Shown: positions 40,714 through 49,270 of the stretch, in pieces
Numbering within the stretch: the stretch's first letter is position 1
Layout of the letters: each line of letters opens with the position of its first letter
Source of the DNA: DASPPM01 sp052143835
Lineage (GTDB): Bacteria > Pseudomonadota > Alphaproteobacteria > JACZXZ01
Assembly: GCA_052143835.1 (NCBI GenBank)
Contig: JBKQRV010000027.1
Location: forward strand, 1 to 64,000
Direction: 5' to 3'
Length of the DNA: 64,000 nucleotides
Made by a program: the position numbers and the translations under genes
The notes under the pieces: generated by a model
What the model saw: the letters and a program-made list of their open reading frames with translations, nothing else
Database searches by the model: none
What the model was told of the DNA's origin: nothing

Positions 40714-41958
40714 ATGAGCACCCCGGAAGACAATCTCTCGGCCGAACGCGCGACTTTCGTGAGCCACCTCGAATGCGGCCTCACCGGAGAGCGCTATCCC
40801 GCCGACCGGATCGCGACGCTCTCTCGCGCCGGCAAGCCGCTCCTTGTGCGCTACGACCTCGAACGGCTCAGCCGCGGGATTAGCCGCGCGGAGCTCGTCC
40901 GGCGCGCCAACGACTTCTGGCGCTATCGTGAATTCCTCCCCGTGCGGCGTGTCGAGAACATCGTGAGCCTGGGCGAGGTGGTGACGCCCTTGCTCGCCGT
41001 CCCGCGGCTCCAGCGCCGGCTCGGCGGCGGCGAGCTCCTGATCAAGGACGAGGGCCGCCTGCCCACCGGCTCCTTCAAGGCGCGCGGATTGGCGCTTGCG
41101 GTCACGATGGCAAAGGAACTCGGCATCAAGCGCATGGCGATGGCGACGGCGGGGAACGCCGGTGCCGCACTCGCCGCTTACTGCAGTCGCGCCGGCATCG
41201 AAAGCTATGTCTTCTGTCCGGACGACGCGCCGGCGCCCAATGTCGGCGAGACGGTGTTGCAGGGGGCCAAGCTCTACAAGGTCAACGGGCTCATCAACGA
41301 CTGCGCCAAGATCGTCGCCGAAGGCAAGGAGGCCATGGGCTGGTTCGACACCTCGACGCTCAAGGAGCCTTACCGCATCGAGGGCAAGAAGACGATGGGC
41401 CTCGAGCTCGCCGAGCAGCTCGACTGGATGCTGCCCGACGCGATCTTCTATCCGACCGGGGGCGGCACCGGCCTCATCGGCATGTGGAAGGTCTTCGACG
41501 AGCTGGGCCGGATCGGCTGGCTCGACGGCAAGCGGCCGCGCATGGTGGCGGTGCAGTCGACGGGCTGCGCCCCGATCGTGCGTGCTTTCGAGCGCGGCGC
41601 CGAGTTCGCCGAGCCCTGGCAGAACGCGGAGACCGTGGCCTCGGGCCTGCGCGTACCGGCAGCACTCGGCGATTTCCTCATCCTGCGCGCGATCCGCGAG
41701 AGCAACGGCTTCGCGCTGGCGATCCCCGACGAGGTCATCCTCGACGCGCGCGCCGAGGTCGGCCAAGAGGAAGGCTTGTTGCTTTCGCCAGAGGGGGCAG
41801 CGACCTATGCCGCCTACCGCCAAGCGCTTCATGAGGGGCGCGTGGGAAAACGCGATCGCGTCGTCCTGTTCAATTGCGGCAACGGCCTCAAATATCCGAT
41901 GCCCGACACCAACCGGCGCATCGACCGGCATAAACCCATCGACTACGCCACGCTGTGA
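40714..41958 (+). CDS. PLP-dependent threonine synthase-like enzyme
   Basis: 414 aa. SHLECGLTGERYPADR at the N-terminus is the short zinc-ribbon-like segment seen in class I threonine synthases. The PLP lysine lies in RLPTGSFKARG, and the phosphate loop in YPTGGGTGLIGM. ATAGNAGAALAAYCSRAGI is the substrate-side loop. Threonine synthase converts O-phosphohomoserine to threonine. Related threonine dehydratases and diaminopropionate enzymes share the fold, so the reaction is likely but not certain. ATG 40714 has GGAGG 10 nt upstream. Confidence 0.82.
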   Translation: MSTPEDNLSAERATFVSHLECGLTGERYPADRIATLSRAGKPLLVRYDLERLSRGISRAELVRRANDFWRYREFLPVRRVENIVSLGEVVTPLLAVPRLQRRLGGGELLIKDEGRLPTGSFKARGLALAVTMAKELGIKRMAMATAGNAGAALAAYCSRAGIESYVFCPDDAPAPNVGETVLQGAKLYKVNGLINDCAKIVAEGKEAMGWFDTSTLKEPYRIEGKKTMGLELAEQLDWMLPDAIFYPTGGGTGLIGMWKVFDELGRIGWLDGKRPRMVAVQSTGCAPIVRAFERGAEFAEPWQNAETVASGLRVPAALGDFLILRAIRESNGFALAIPDEVILDARAEVGQEEGLLLSPEGAATYAAYRQALHEGRVGKRDRVVLFNCGNGLKYPMPDTNRRIDRHKPIDYATL

Positions 41959-42093
41959 GCGCAGCGCCGGACGTCACGAGAATGTGACAAGGCGTGAAGG
42001 CATTTTGCGCGTCTGCACACGATCTATAGGTCAGCGAAATTAGCAACGGACGGCGCTCGGCAGGCTGTGCGAGCCGTCGCAAGGGAAACGGTC

Positions 42094-42255
42094 ATGTTAA
42101 TGCGTCAGGTTCGTGCATCCTGGATTCTGGTCGGTCTTTTTCTCGTCATTCTCGCCGTCCTCTCGGAAGCCGGCGGATTCCACAATCAGCCCACCTTCCG
42201 AGACATCATTCGCGCGAACGTCACGACAACGCATGGGTGGGGGGCGCTGGGCTGA
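42094..42255 (+). CDS. Possible small membrane protein
   Basis: 53 aa. One membrane helix (ASWILVGLFLVILAVLSEAGG) is followed by a short polar tail. ATG 42094 has AAGGGAAA at 5 nt spacing. No family is recognised. The start and helix support a real gene, but chance cannot be excluded. It would converge with the amidase gene, with a palindromic element between them. Confidence 0.4.
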   Translation: MLMRQVRASWILVGLFLVILAVLSEAGGFHNQPTFRDIIRANVTTTHGWGALG

Positions 42256-42274
42256 GCTTTCGCTAGTGCCGCGA

Positions 42275-42431
42275 TTCGGAAGTTCGTCTCACCCCGGAAG
42301 TAATCGTCATTGCGAGCGCAGCGAAGCAATCCAGTGCGCGTGGTGCGAAACTCTCTCTGGATTGCTTCGTTGCCCTTCGGGCGCCTCGCAATGACAAGCC
42401 TTTTCTCGATGTGGTGAATTTCGGAACCAGG
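42275..42431 (-). repeat. Dispersed palindromic element, copy 3 (inverted)
   Basis: Read on the minus strand it begins CCTGGTTCCGAAATTCACCA, continues to TTGTCATTGCGAGGCGCCCG and AAGCAATCCAG, and ends CGCTCGCAATGACGATTACT with GACGAACTTCCG. It begins 11 nt after the amidase stop and has the same orientation as the amidase gene. Unlike the other copies, its middle is itself a near-palindrome around CAATCCAG/CTGGATTG. Confidence 0.87.
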
Positions 42432-42442
42432 ACGCTCGCGGA

Positions 42443-43855
42443 TCAGAGATCGGGCGCCATGGGCGGGGCTCCCAGCCGCTCGCGCGGCGTGCCCAACGCG
42501 CGCTCGGCGGCAAGGGCAATTGCCAAGAGCCGCTCCTCCCCTCCGAAGGGGGCCATGAGCATGAGGCCGACCGGCATGCCGGCCTTGTCGAGCCCTGCGG
42601 GCATGGTGAGGGCGGAGAATGTCAGGAGATTGGCGACGCAAGTGTTGCGCAAGGCTGCCATGTTGATCCGGCGATAGCTCTTGAGCTCCGCCACCTCGTC
42701 AACGGTCGGCGCCGTCACCGGCACGGTGGGGGCGGCGATCACGTCGCAGTTCCCGAAGTGCATCGCGGCCGAGCGCGAGATCGCCGCCATCTTGCGGCGG
42801 CGCAGCAGGAGCTCGCGGGCGCTGATCGCCCCGCCGTCGGCGATGCGCATCTTGATGATCGGATCGAGCTGCTCGCGCCACTCGGGCAGCTCCGCCTCGA
42901 TGAAGGCGTCCAACTCGGCGGAGACGACGCTGCCGGCGCGCACCAGCTCGATCGCGTCGGCGGCCTCCGGCAGCGCCACGTCCTTGAGGCGCGCGCCCCT
43001 TTGGCGCAGCTCGTCGAGGGCCGTGCGCACCGTCTCGGCAATGCCCGGCGAGCAATCGTCCCACAGCGGGGCACCCGCAATGCCGATGCGGACGTCGCAA
43101 AGCTCGAGCGCGCCGATGCGGGCTTCGAGCGGCTCCCAGCGGCCCCAGGCCGGATCGAGTGCTGCAAAGGCGTAGGCCACGTCGGCGACGCTTTTTGCCA
43201 GCACCCCCGCCGTGTCGAGCGTCGGGCTCAAGGGCACGATGCCGTCCGTCGACCAGCGACCGAAGCTCGTCTTGAGGCCGACGGTACCCGTCATGCTCGC
43301 CGGCACCCGTACCGAGCCCGCCGTGTCGCTGCCGAGCGCCACCATCGCCGAGCCTTCCCACAGGCTCACCCCGGCGCCGGCCGAGGAGCCGCCGGGGACC
43401 CGGTGCGCCTTGGCGTCCCACGGGTTGCGCGGCGTGCCCCAATGCGGATTGACGCCGAGGCCGCCAAAGGCGAGCTCGACGGTATGGGATTTTCCCATCA
43501 CCACGCCGAGCTGGCGGCGCAGCGTGGAGACGAGCGGGCCCTCGCTCTCCCATTTGGGCGGCAATTGCCTCGCGGTGCCCGCGAAGGTCGGCCAGCCTTT
43601 GACCCCGTAGAGGTCCTTGACCGACACCGGAATGCCCTGGAGCGGCCCGGTCGCAGCACCGCTTGCGAAGGCGGCGTCCGCGGCGCGCGCCTGGAGGCGC
43701 GCCTCGTCCGGGCTCCAGCTCTTGTAGGCGTCGAGACGGCCGCCGAAGTCCTCGTGGCGCGCGAGTGCGGCCTCCACGAGCTCAAGCGAGGTGATCTCGC
43801 CGCGGGCGAGTGCTGCTGCGATGGAGCTCAAGGTGCGGGGGCGTTTGCCGGTCAT
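42443..43855 (-). CDS. Amidase signature family enzyme
   Basis: 470 aa. The Ser-cisSer-Lys triad of the family is visible: GIPVSVKDLYGVKG (Lys), RVPGGSSAGAGVSL (cis-Ser) and GSDTAGSVRVPASMTG (nucleophilic Ser). It hydrolyses amides; glutamyl-tRNA amidotransferase A has the same fold, but no gatB or gatC is nearby and substrate-loop residues differ, so a stand-alone amidase is more likely. ATG 43855 begins MTGKRPRTL; the longer frame upstream is Arg/Pro-rich. The hydroxyacid dehydrogenase gene lies just upstream on the same strand. Confidence 0.88.
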   Translation of the reverse strand: MTGKRPRTLSSIAAALARGEITSLELVEAALARHEDFGGRLDAYKSWSPDEARLQARAADAAFASGAATGPLQGIPVSVKDLYGVKGWPTFAGTARQLPPKWESEGPLVSTLRRQLGVVMGKSHTVELAFGGLGVNPHWGTPRNPWDAKAHRVPGGSSAGAGVSLWEGSAMVALGSDTAGSVRVPASMTGTVGLKTSFGRWSTDGIVPLSPTLDTAGVLAKSVADVAYAFAALDPAWGRWEPLEARIGALELCDVRIGIAGAPLWDDCSPGIAETVRTALDELRQRGARLKDVALPEAADAIELVRAGSVVSAELDAFIEAELPEWREQLDPIIKMRIADGGAISARELLLRRRKMAAISRSAAMHFGNCDVIAAPTVPVTAPTVDEVAELKSYRRINMAALRNTCVANLLTFSALTMPAGLDKAGMPVGLMLMAPFGGEERLLAIALAAERALGTPRERLGAPPMAPDL

Positions 43856-43923
43856 GGTGGCGGGGAGAGTAGCGGCTGGGCGGGGTCGAGGAAAGCGGCA
43901 AGTGCCGCGGCTCGCGCGTGCCG

Positions 43924-44865
43924 TCACCCTTTCGCTCGGCCGTCGCTCTCTAACGCCCGCTGCAAGCGCACCGGATCGACCGCGATGTTGACGCCCGCGC
44001 GCTCCTGTTGGAGCAGCATGGCCACGCGCGAATCGCGCTCGCCCCAGCCGCGCTCGAGCGCCTCGCTGAGCTCTCTGAGCGCGAGCTCCGCCATCGGCAT
44101 GGGTACCTCGAGCTCGCGGCCGAGTGCGGCTGCGAGCGTTACGTCCTTATGGGCGAGGCGCAGCGCAAAGGCCGGCGGATCGTACGTTCCCGGGAGAAAC
44201 TGGTCGATCAGGCCATCGAAGGTACGCCTCCGTCCGACGGCACCCTGACGCACCGCTTCCCAAAGCGCGAGAGCCTCCACGCCTGCCTTGACGCCCAGCG
44301 TGAAGACCTCCGAGAGCGCGCGTTGGATGGCATAGCCCGCGCAGTTGTGCACGAGCTTGGCGACCGTGCCCGCGCCGATCGGGCCGATGTAACGCGCCTG
44401 GTCGCCGATGGCGTCGAGGAGCGGCCGGTAGCGCTCGAAGATCTCAGCCTCGCCGCCGACCCAAAGGGCCAGCCTGCCGGTCGCGGCACCGCGCGGCCCG
44501 CCGCTCACCGGGGCATCGAGCATGTGAGCGCGGCACTCGGCGAAGGCAGCATGTATTCGACGCACGGTCGCGGGCGAGTTCGTCGACAGATCGAAATAGG
44601 CTCCTCCCGGCCGCATGCCGTGAACGAGGCCGCTGGCACCGAGCGCCACCGCATCCACCTCGGGCGGACCGGGAAGCGAGGTGAATACGACCTCGGCTGC
44701 CTCGGCCGTCGCCTGCGGCGTCGCGGCCCAGAGCGCGCCCGCCGCAATGTGCGGCTCGGCCGCAGCGGGACGCACGTCATGAACCACCAAGGAGTAGCCG
44801 GCCTTCTGGAGATTCGTGGCCATGCTGGCACCCATGGTGCCGAGACCGATGAAGCCGACCTGCAT
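43924..44865 (-). CDS. Beta-hydroxyacid dehydrogenase family oxidoreductase
   Basis: 313 aa. The N-terminus QVGFIGLGTMGASMATNLQKA is the NAD(P) motif and signature of the 3-hydroxyisobutyrate/tartronate-semialdehyde/6-phosphogluconate family. DAPVSGGPRGAATG is the substrate-binding motif, and GAGTVAKLVHNCAGY contains the catalytic Lys. LAHKDVTLAAALGRELEVPMP is the C-terminal motif. The exact substrate is not determinable. ATG 44865 follows the conserved start; an upstream start adds only eight residues. Confidence 0.9.
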   Translation of the reverse strand: MQVGFIGLGTMGASMATNLQKAGYSLVVHDVRPAAAEPHIAAGALWAATPQATAEAAEVVFTSLPGPPEVDAVALGASGLVHGMRPGGAYFDLSTNSPATVRRIHAAFAECRAHMLDAPVSGGPRGAATGRLALWVGGEAEIFERYRPLLDAIGDQARYIGPIGAGTVAKLVHNCAGYAIQRALSEVFTLGVKAGVEALALWEAVRQGAVGRRRTFDGLIDQFLPGTYDPPAFALRLAHKDVTLAAALGRELEVPMPMAELALRELSEALERGWGERDSRVAMLLQQERAGVNIAVDPVRLQRALESDGRAKG

Positions 44866-44907
44866 TGTTGCCTCCGTCGCGCGGCACACGCCGCGGCGTT
44901 TCTGTGG

Positions 44908-45234
44908 CTACGTCCGCTTCTCGAGCACGTCCTTTGCCAACAGCGCCGCCGACATCGCCGTGGGCCAGCCCGAGTAGAACGCCAAGTGGGTGATCAGCTC
45001 GACGATCTCGGCCTGGGTGACGCCGTTCTTGAGCGCGCGCTCGAGATGACCGCGAAGCTGCTCCGGGCGATAGAGCGCAACCAAGGCCGCGAGCGTGATC
45101 AAGCTGCGGTCGCGCTTGGACAGGCCGGGACGTTCCCACACATCACCATAGAGAACGCTTTCGGTGAGCTCGATCAGCTTCGGCGCGAGCGGGCGAATCT
45201 TGTCGCGTACAGTCGGGGGTGCGGGCGTTGCCAT
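44908..45234 (-). CDS. Carboxymuconolactone decarboxylase (CMD) family protein
   Basis: 108 aa single CMD domain: LSKRDRSLITLAALVALYRP, then LRGHLERALKNGVTQAEIVE and LITHLAFYSGWPTAMSA, as in gamma-CMD-like proteins. There is no CxxC, so it is not an AhpD-type peroxidase. It lies 42 bp upstream of the hydroxyacid dehydrogenase gene on the same strand and probably shares its transcript with that gene and the amidase. Confidence 0.9.
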   Translation of the reverse strand: MATPAPPTVRDKIRPLAPKLIELTESVLYGDVWERPGLSKRDRSLITLAALVALYRPEQLRGHLERALKNGVTQAEIVELITHLAFYSGWPTAMSAALLAKDVLEKRT

Positions 45235-45325
45235 GGTTCCTCCTTGACCTTTGCGGGAGCGATGCGCTCCTTGGCATATCGGATAGTAGCTTGCGCGCTC
45301 GCAGAAGGTCCACCGCCGCGCGGCT

Positions 45326-45826
45326 TCAAAGCGTGCGGCGGGGGGCGAGGGCTCTTTCCTCGACGCGGATGCGATAGGCGACGAGGAGGAGATTGAGGAG
45401 CGAGAAGACGAGCGCCAGCCGCCAGGCGCCGAAGGCGAGCGGCAGCACCGCGATCTCGGCGACGACGATGGCGTAATTGGGGTGGCGCATGAAGCGGTAG
45501 GGTCCGCGCCTCACAAGAGGTGCCCCCGGCAGCGTCACGACGCGCGTGGTCCAGAAGCGGCCGAGGCTCGCGATGACCCAGATGCGCCCGAGGATCAGCA
45601 GGAAATAGACGCCGATGAGCGGCCAGAGGACCGGGCGGTCCGCCGGCACCATGACGGCAATCGCGCCGAGCCAGGCCGCGTGCAGGAGGACGAAGAGCGC
45701 ATAATGGCCGCGCCCCTGCTCGACGGCGCCCTCGGCCAAGAGCCGGCGCGTATTGCGCCCCGCGATCGCAAGCTCCGCGAGGCGCTCGCAAACGACAAGT
45801 GCCGTGATCGCGTAGACCGGGCTCAT
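45326..45826 (-). CDS. Isoprenylcysteine carboxyl methyltransferase-like membrane protein
   Basis: 166 aa with about five hydrophobic helices. The SAM-binding region VRRGPYRFMRHPNYAIVVAE contains the RHPNY motif of the ICMT/PEMT family, with VEERAL near the C-terminus as the usual conserved Glu pair. Bacterial members methylate small phenolic, isoprenoid or lipid substrates and often neighbour polyketide genes; none is seen here. The substrate is unknown. Confidence 0.85.
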   Translation of the reverse strand: MSPVYAITALVVCERLAELAIAGRNTRRLLAEGAVEQGRGHYALFVLLHAAWLGAIAVMVPADRPVLWPLIGVYFLLILGRIWVIASLGRFWTTRVVTLPGAPLVRRGPYRFMRHPNYAIVVAEIAVLPLAFGAWRLALVFSLLNLLLVAYRIRVEERALAPRRTL

Positions 45827-45941
45827 GGCCTGCGGGAAAGCGAGGTCAGCCGGGGCGCGGCTATCGTCCTAACGGAAATAGGCCGCCGGCCGCCCGCCGA
45901 GAGCAGGGCAGTCGGATATGGTTGCTTATGAATGTGATAAT

Positions 45942-46052
45942 CCGTCGTCCTGGCGAAAGCCGGGACCCATTTCAGAGCAGGCGCGGCGTTTTTCCTTTCT
46001 CCAACAACGGTGATCCCGGTCAATGGATACCGGCTTTCGCCGGTAATGACGG
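45942..46052. repeat. Second dispersed repeat type: GGCGAAAGCCGG inverted pair
   Basis: The left arm has CCGTCGTCCTGGCGAAAGCC and then GGGACCCA. The right arm has TGGATACCGGCTTTCGCCGG and then TAATGACGG. The arms are reverse complements with some mismatches and each contains an inner palindrome around GGCGAAAGCC. It is the common repeat seen in many proteobacterial genomes as CGTCATTCCGGCGAAAGCCGG. It lies between divergent genes, unlike the CATTGCGAG element. Confidence 0.8.
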
Positions 46053-46312
46053 AGCCGGTAACGTATGGAATCGCCATATGCGATTGCCCCCTCGCCAAGA
46101 GGAACGCCTCTATCGACGAAACAATCGTTATCGAATCGCGCATCATTCGCATCCAGCGGTTGCGCCCCACTCATACAAGGATGCGACGTCCTGAGCAGAG
46201 CGCGCAAGGCGCATGCATGCCGAGAGGCGAGAAAGAGGAGGGTCGTGATTTTTCGCTTGTCGGCACCAGGACGCGCGCTCAAAGTGACGAGGGCTGTCGT
46301 GCAGGGGAAGCG
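46053..46312. other. Intergenic region upstream of the small secreted protein gene
   Basis: 260 bp following the palindromic repeat, completing a 486-bp gap. No gene, promoter pair or terminator is convincing. Several short frames run through it without recognisable domains. Confidence 0.4.
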
Positions 46313-46564
46313 ATGATGCGGAGTCTCCTTGCGGCGAGCATGGTTGCCGCCGGCCTGGTCTTGATCGCCGCTCCGGCGCTCGCGGCTCCTTGCGACGTCG
46401 AGATGCTGAAGGTCGAGTCGCGATTGCAACACGTCTTGGATCCCGGACTGCGACAAGTGATCGAGTCGCTGCTCGAGCAGGCCAAGCGCGCGCTCACTTT
46501 GCGCGAGCCCGATCGCTGCATGGCGGACGTGAACAAGGCGAAGCATGCGCTGCGCATGAGGTGA
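46313..46564 (+). CDS. Small secreted protein of unknown function
   Basis: 83 aa. A signal peptide (MMRSLLAASMVAAGLVLIAA, cut after ALA) is followed by a helical domain with two Cys (APCDVEMLKVESRLQHVL and EPDRCMADVNKAKHALRMR) that may form one disulfide. No family is recognised. The ATGATG start is preceded by AGGGGAAG. It lies 108 bp upstream of the DUF502 gene. Confidence 0.68.
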   Translation: MMRSLLAASMVAAGLVLIAAPALAAPCDVEMLKVESRLQHVLDPGLRQVIESLLEQAKRALTLREPDRCMADVNKAKHALRMR

Positions 46565-46672
46565 GCCGGGCCCCAAGGCAGCGGACGCTCGCTCCCCGGC
46601 ACACCGTTGCGGAATCGCCGCCCGCTCCTATCTCTTGAAAGAGGACAACCGAAGGACGAACGGAGCCAGGAG

Positions 46673-47419
46673 ATGGCGAAGAAGTTGCCGCAGCCGGAGA
46701 AGGCGGAAGTCGAGACGGAAGAGGAGATTGCAGTCCCGCCGATCACCTTCGGCCAGCGGATCCGTGCCTATTTCCTCGCCGGCGTGCTGGTGGTCGCCCC
46801 CATCAGCATCACCTTCTACATCGCCTATCTCATGCTCAACTTCGTCGACTCGCACGTGACGCCGCTCATCCCGGCCCATTACAACCCGAACAATTACCTG
46901 CCTTTCGGCATTCCCGGCCTTGGACTCATCATCCTCCTCGTCGTCATCACGCTCATCGGCGCCATCACGGCCGGCTACATCGGTCGCGTCTTCGTGCGGC
47001 TCTCGGAGATGCTGCTCAAGCGCATGCCGGTCATCCGCGGCATCTACGGTGCGGTGAAGCAGCTCGTCGAGGCGGTCTTCTCCCACAAGGCCAGCGCCTT
47101 CCGGCAGGTCGTGCTGCTCGAGTGGCCGCACGAGGGGAGCTGGACGATCGGCTTTGTCACCGGTGCGGTGGCAGGCGAAATCCAGGCCCTGCTCCCGGCG
47201 GAGCTCATCAGCATCATGGTGCCGACGACGCCCAATCCCACGGGCGGTTACATCGTCTTCGTGCCGCGCGAGAAAGTCATCCCGCTCGAGATGAGCGTCG
47301 ATGCGGCGATGAAGATGATCCTCTCGAGCGGCATCGTCGTCCCGCCCGAAGCCGCGGCCCTCGCGGCGACGGCGGCACGCGCGGTACCGGCGCGCGCGGA
47401 GAAGGCGAAGGTCCGCTAA
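46673..47419 (+). CDS. DUF502 family membrane protein
   Basis: 248 aa. Two transmembrane helices (about 27-55 and 78-105: YFLAGVLVVAPISITFYIAY and GLGLIILLVVITLIGAITAG) precede a soluble domain with the DUF502 pattern: RMPVIRGIYGAVKQLVEAVF, then VVLLEWPHEGSWTIGFVTG and MVPTTPNPTGGYIVFVPREK. Function is unknown in bacteria; plant homologues are LCV-like. It begins a run of plus-strand genes together with cbpA, cbpM and an ACT-domain gene. Confidence 0.92.
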   Translation: MAKKLPQPEKAEVETEEEIAVPPITFGQRIRAYFLAGVLVVAPISITFYIAYLMLNFVDSHVTPLIPAHYNPNNYLPFGIPGLGLIILLVVITLIGAITAGYIGRVFVRLSEMLLKRMPVIRGIYGAVKQLVEAVFSHKASAFRQVVLLEWPHEGSWTIGFVTGAVAGEIQALLPAELISIMVPTTPNPTGGYIVFVPREKVIPLEMSVDAAMKMILSSGIVVPPEAAALAATAARAVPARAEKAKVR

Positions 47420-47466
47420 GCCGCCGCCGTAGCGTCATCTCAAGCGCTGGGCTATTCTCCGCCACC

Positions 47467-48357
47467 ATGGAAGACCCCTACAAGGTCCTGGGCGTCGAGC
47501 GCACCGCCTCCGAGGACGCGATCCGCGCCGCCTACCGCAAGCTGGCGAAGCGCCTTCATCCCGACCTCAATCCCGGCAAGAAGGACGCGGAGGAGCGCTT
47601 CAAGACCGTCTCGGCCGCCTATGCGCTGCTCTCCGATAAGGAGAAGCGCGCGCGCTTCGACCGCGGCGAGATCGACGCGAGCGGCGCCGAGCGGCCGCAG
47701 GAGCGCCGCTTCTACCGCGACTTCGGCGATGAGGCCGCGCACGGCAAATATCGCGCGCAGTCCTTCGGGATGGACGATCTCGAGAGCATCTTCGGTGCCG
47801 CCTTTCACGACCGTTTCGGGCATGGCTTCGCGGCGCGCGGCTCGGACGTGCATTATTCGCTCACGGTCGATTTTCTCGAGGCCGCGAACGGTGCGGTACG
47901 CCGCCTCGGCCTGCCGGATGGCCGCACGCTCGATGTCACGATTCCCGCCGGGCTCAAGGACGGGCAGGTCCTCCGCCTCAAGGGCCAGGGCCTTCCAGGT
48001 GGCGACGAGGCACCCGCAGGCGATGCGCTCATCGAGGTCAGTGTCGCCCCGCATCCGCTTTTCCGGCGCGAGGGCAACGACGTGGTGATGGAGTTGCCGG
48101 TGACGCTCAAGGAAGCGGTGCTGGGCGCCAAGCTCGAGGTGCCGACCGTCAAAGGCCCGGTCACGTTGACGATTCCGCCCAACTCGTCGAGCGGTACCCG
48201 TCTTCGCTTGAAGGGCAGGGGCATCGCCGGCGGGCACCAGCACGTCGTGCTCAAGGTCGTCCTGCCTCACGACGGCGAGCCCGAGCTCGCCAGCTTTCTC
48301 GAGCGCTGGCAGCCGCGCCATCCCTTCGATCCGCGCAAGGGGATGAGGACGGCATGA
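47467..48357 (+). CDS. cbpA: DnaJ-like co-chaperone (CbpA type)
   Basis: 296 aa. J-domain at 1-70 with H31-P32-D33 (LHPDLNPGKK), a short Gly/Phe-type linker, then two DnaJ C-terminal beta domains (VHYSLTVDFLEAANGAVRRL and LPVTLKEAVLGAKLEVPTV). The zinc-finger domain of DnaJ is absent, as in CbpA. It stimulates DnaK. The stop overlaps the start of the cbpM-like gene, as expected for this pair. Confidence 0.93.
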   Translation: MEDPYKVLGVERTASEDAIRAAYRKLAKRLHPDLNPGKKDAEERFKTVSAAYALLSDKEKRARFDRGEIDASGAERPQERRFYRDFGDEAAHGKYRAQSFGMDDLESIFGAAFHDRFGHGFAARGSDVHYSLTVDFLEAANGAVRRLGLPDGRTLDVTIPAGLKDGQVLRLKGQGLPGGDEAPAGDALIEVSVAPHPLFRREGNDVVMELPVTLKEAVLGAKLEVPTVKGPVTLTIPPNSSSGTRLRLKGRGIAGGHQHVVLKVVLPHDGEPELASFLERWQPRHPFDPRKGMRTA

Positions 48358-48716
48358 TGCGCTTGGACGCGATCGCAGCGCTCTTTCCCGACCTCGAGAC
48401 GGTCGAGCTGATCACCTGGGTCGAGCGCCGCTGGGTCGAGCCGGAGCCGGCCGAGGAGGGCGGCTGGCTCTTCCACGACATCGACGTGGCGCGGGTGCGC
48501 CTCATCTACGACCTGCGCCGCGAGCTCGAGGTGGCGGAGGAGACGGTACCCCTGGTGCTCTCGCTGCTCGATCAGCTCTACGAGCTGCGCGCCACGCTCA
48601 AAAGCGTAATGCACGCGATCGAGGGCCAGCCGCCCGAAGTGCAGGCCGCCGTCGCCGCGGTCCTCGAGGAGCGCTCGATAAGCGGCGATGCAAGCCGGGA
48701 AGGATCGCCGCGATGA
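48354..48716 (+). CDS. cbpM: Chaperone modulatory protein CbpM (MerR-like)
   Basis: 120 aa. LITWVERRWVEPEPAEEGGW and LFHDIDVARVRLIYDLRREL form the MerR-like helical domain of CbpM, which binds the CbpA J-domain and inhibits its activity. The gene overlaps the end of cbpA by 4 bp and starts with tandem ATG codons. The end overlaps the next gene by 4 bp. Confidence 0.88.
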   Translation: MMRLDAIAALFPDLETVELITWVERRWVEPEPAEEGGWLFHDIDVARVRLIYDLRRELEVAEETVPLVLSLLDQLYELRATLKSVMHAIEGQPPEVQAAVAAVLEERSISGDASREGSPR

Positions 48717-49258
48717 CGGCATTCCTCATCCTGACCGCCATCGGCAAGGATCGGCCGGGGCTGGTGAGCGCGCTCTCCGAAGAGATCGCGGCCCATGGCG
48801 GCAATTGGCTGGAAAGCCGGATGGCGCGTTTGGCGGGCGAGTTCGCGGGGATCGTTCGCGTGAGCGTGCCGGCCGCCAATGCCGAGGCCCTCGTGGCCGC
48901 CCTTCGTGGCCTCGAGGCCCGGGGCCTGCGCGTCACGGTCGAAAGGGGGGCTGGCGAGATGCCGGCAGGCGTCCGCGCGGCGTTCAAGCTCGAGCTCATG
49001 GGGCAAGATCATCCTGGCATCATCCGCGACGTCACCCATGCGCTCGCAGCGCTAGGCGTCAACATCGAGGAGCTGACGACCGGGATCGAGAGCGGCTCGA
49101 TGTCGGGGACCGCACTCTATCGCGCAAGCGCGCGCTTGAGCGCGCCGGCTCGGATGAAGGCGGCCGAGCTGCGCGAGAGCCTCGAGCGGCTCGCGGGCGA
49201 TCTGATGGTCGAGATCTCGCTGGATGAGGCCCCGGCCGGGAGCGAAAGCGGGAAGTAG
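48713..49258 (+). CDS. Two-ACT-domain protein, GcvR-like
   Basis: 181 aa. Two ACT domains: AFLILTAIGKDRPGLVSALS (1-80) and FKLELMGQDHPGIIRDVTHA (about 90-170), both with the DRPG/DHPG ligand-binding turn. This layout is that of GcvR, which represses the glycine cleavage operon in enterobacteria by binding glycine and GcvA. A glycine-related regulatory role is likely by family, but no gcv gene is in the window. Translation is coupled to cbpM (ATGA overlap). Confidence 0.88.
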   Translation: MTAFLILTAIGKDRPGLVSALSEEIAAHGGNWLESRMARLAGEFAGIVRVSVPAANAEALVAALRGLEARGLRVTVERGAGEMPAGVRAAFKLELMGQDHPGIIRDVTHALAALGVNIEELTTGIESGSMSGTALYRASARLSAPARMKAAELRESLERLAGDLMVEISLDEAPAGSESGK

Positions 49259-49270
49259 GGCGCCGTTCCC

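Noticed and set aside
42443..43855. Amidase read as glutamyl-tRNA amidotransferase subunit A (gatA)
   Set aside because: Shares the amidase fold, but gatB/gatC are absent from the neighbourhood and the context is catabolic.
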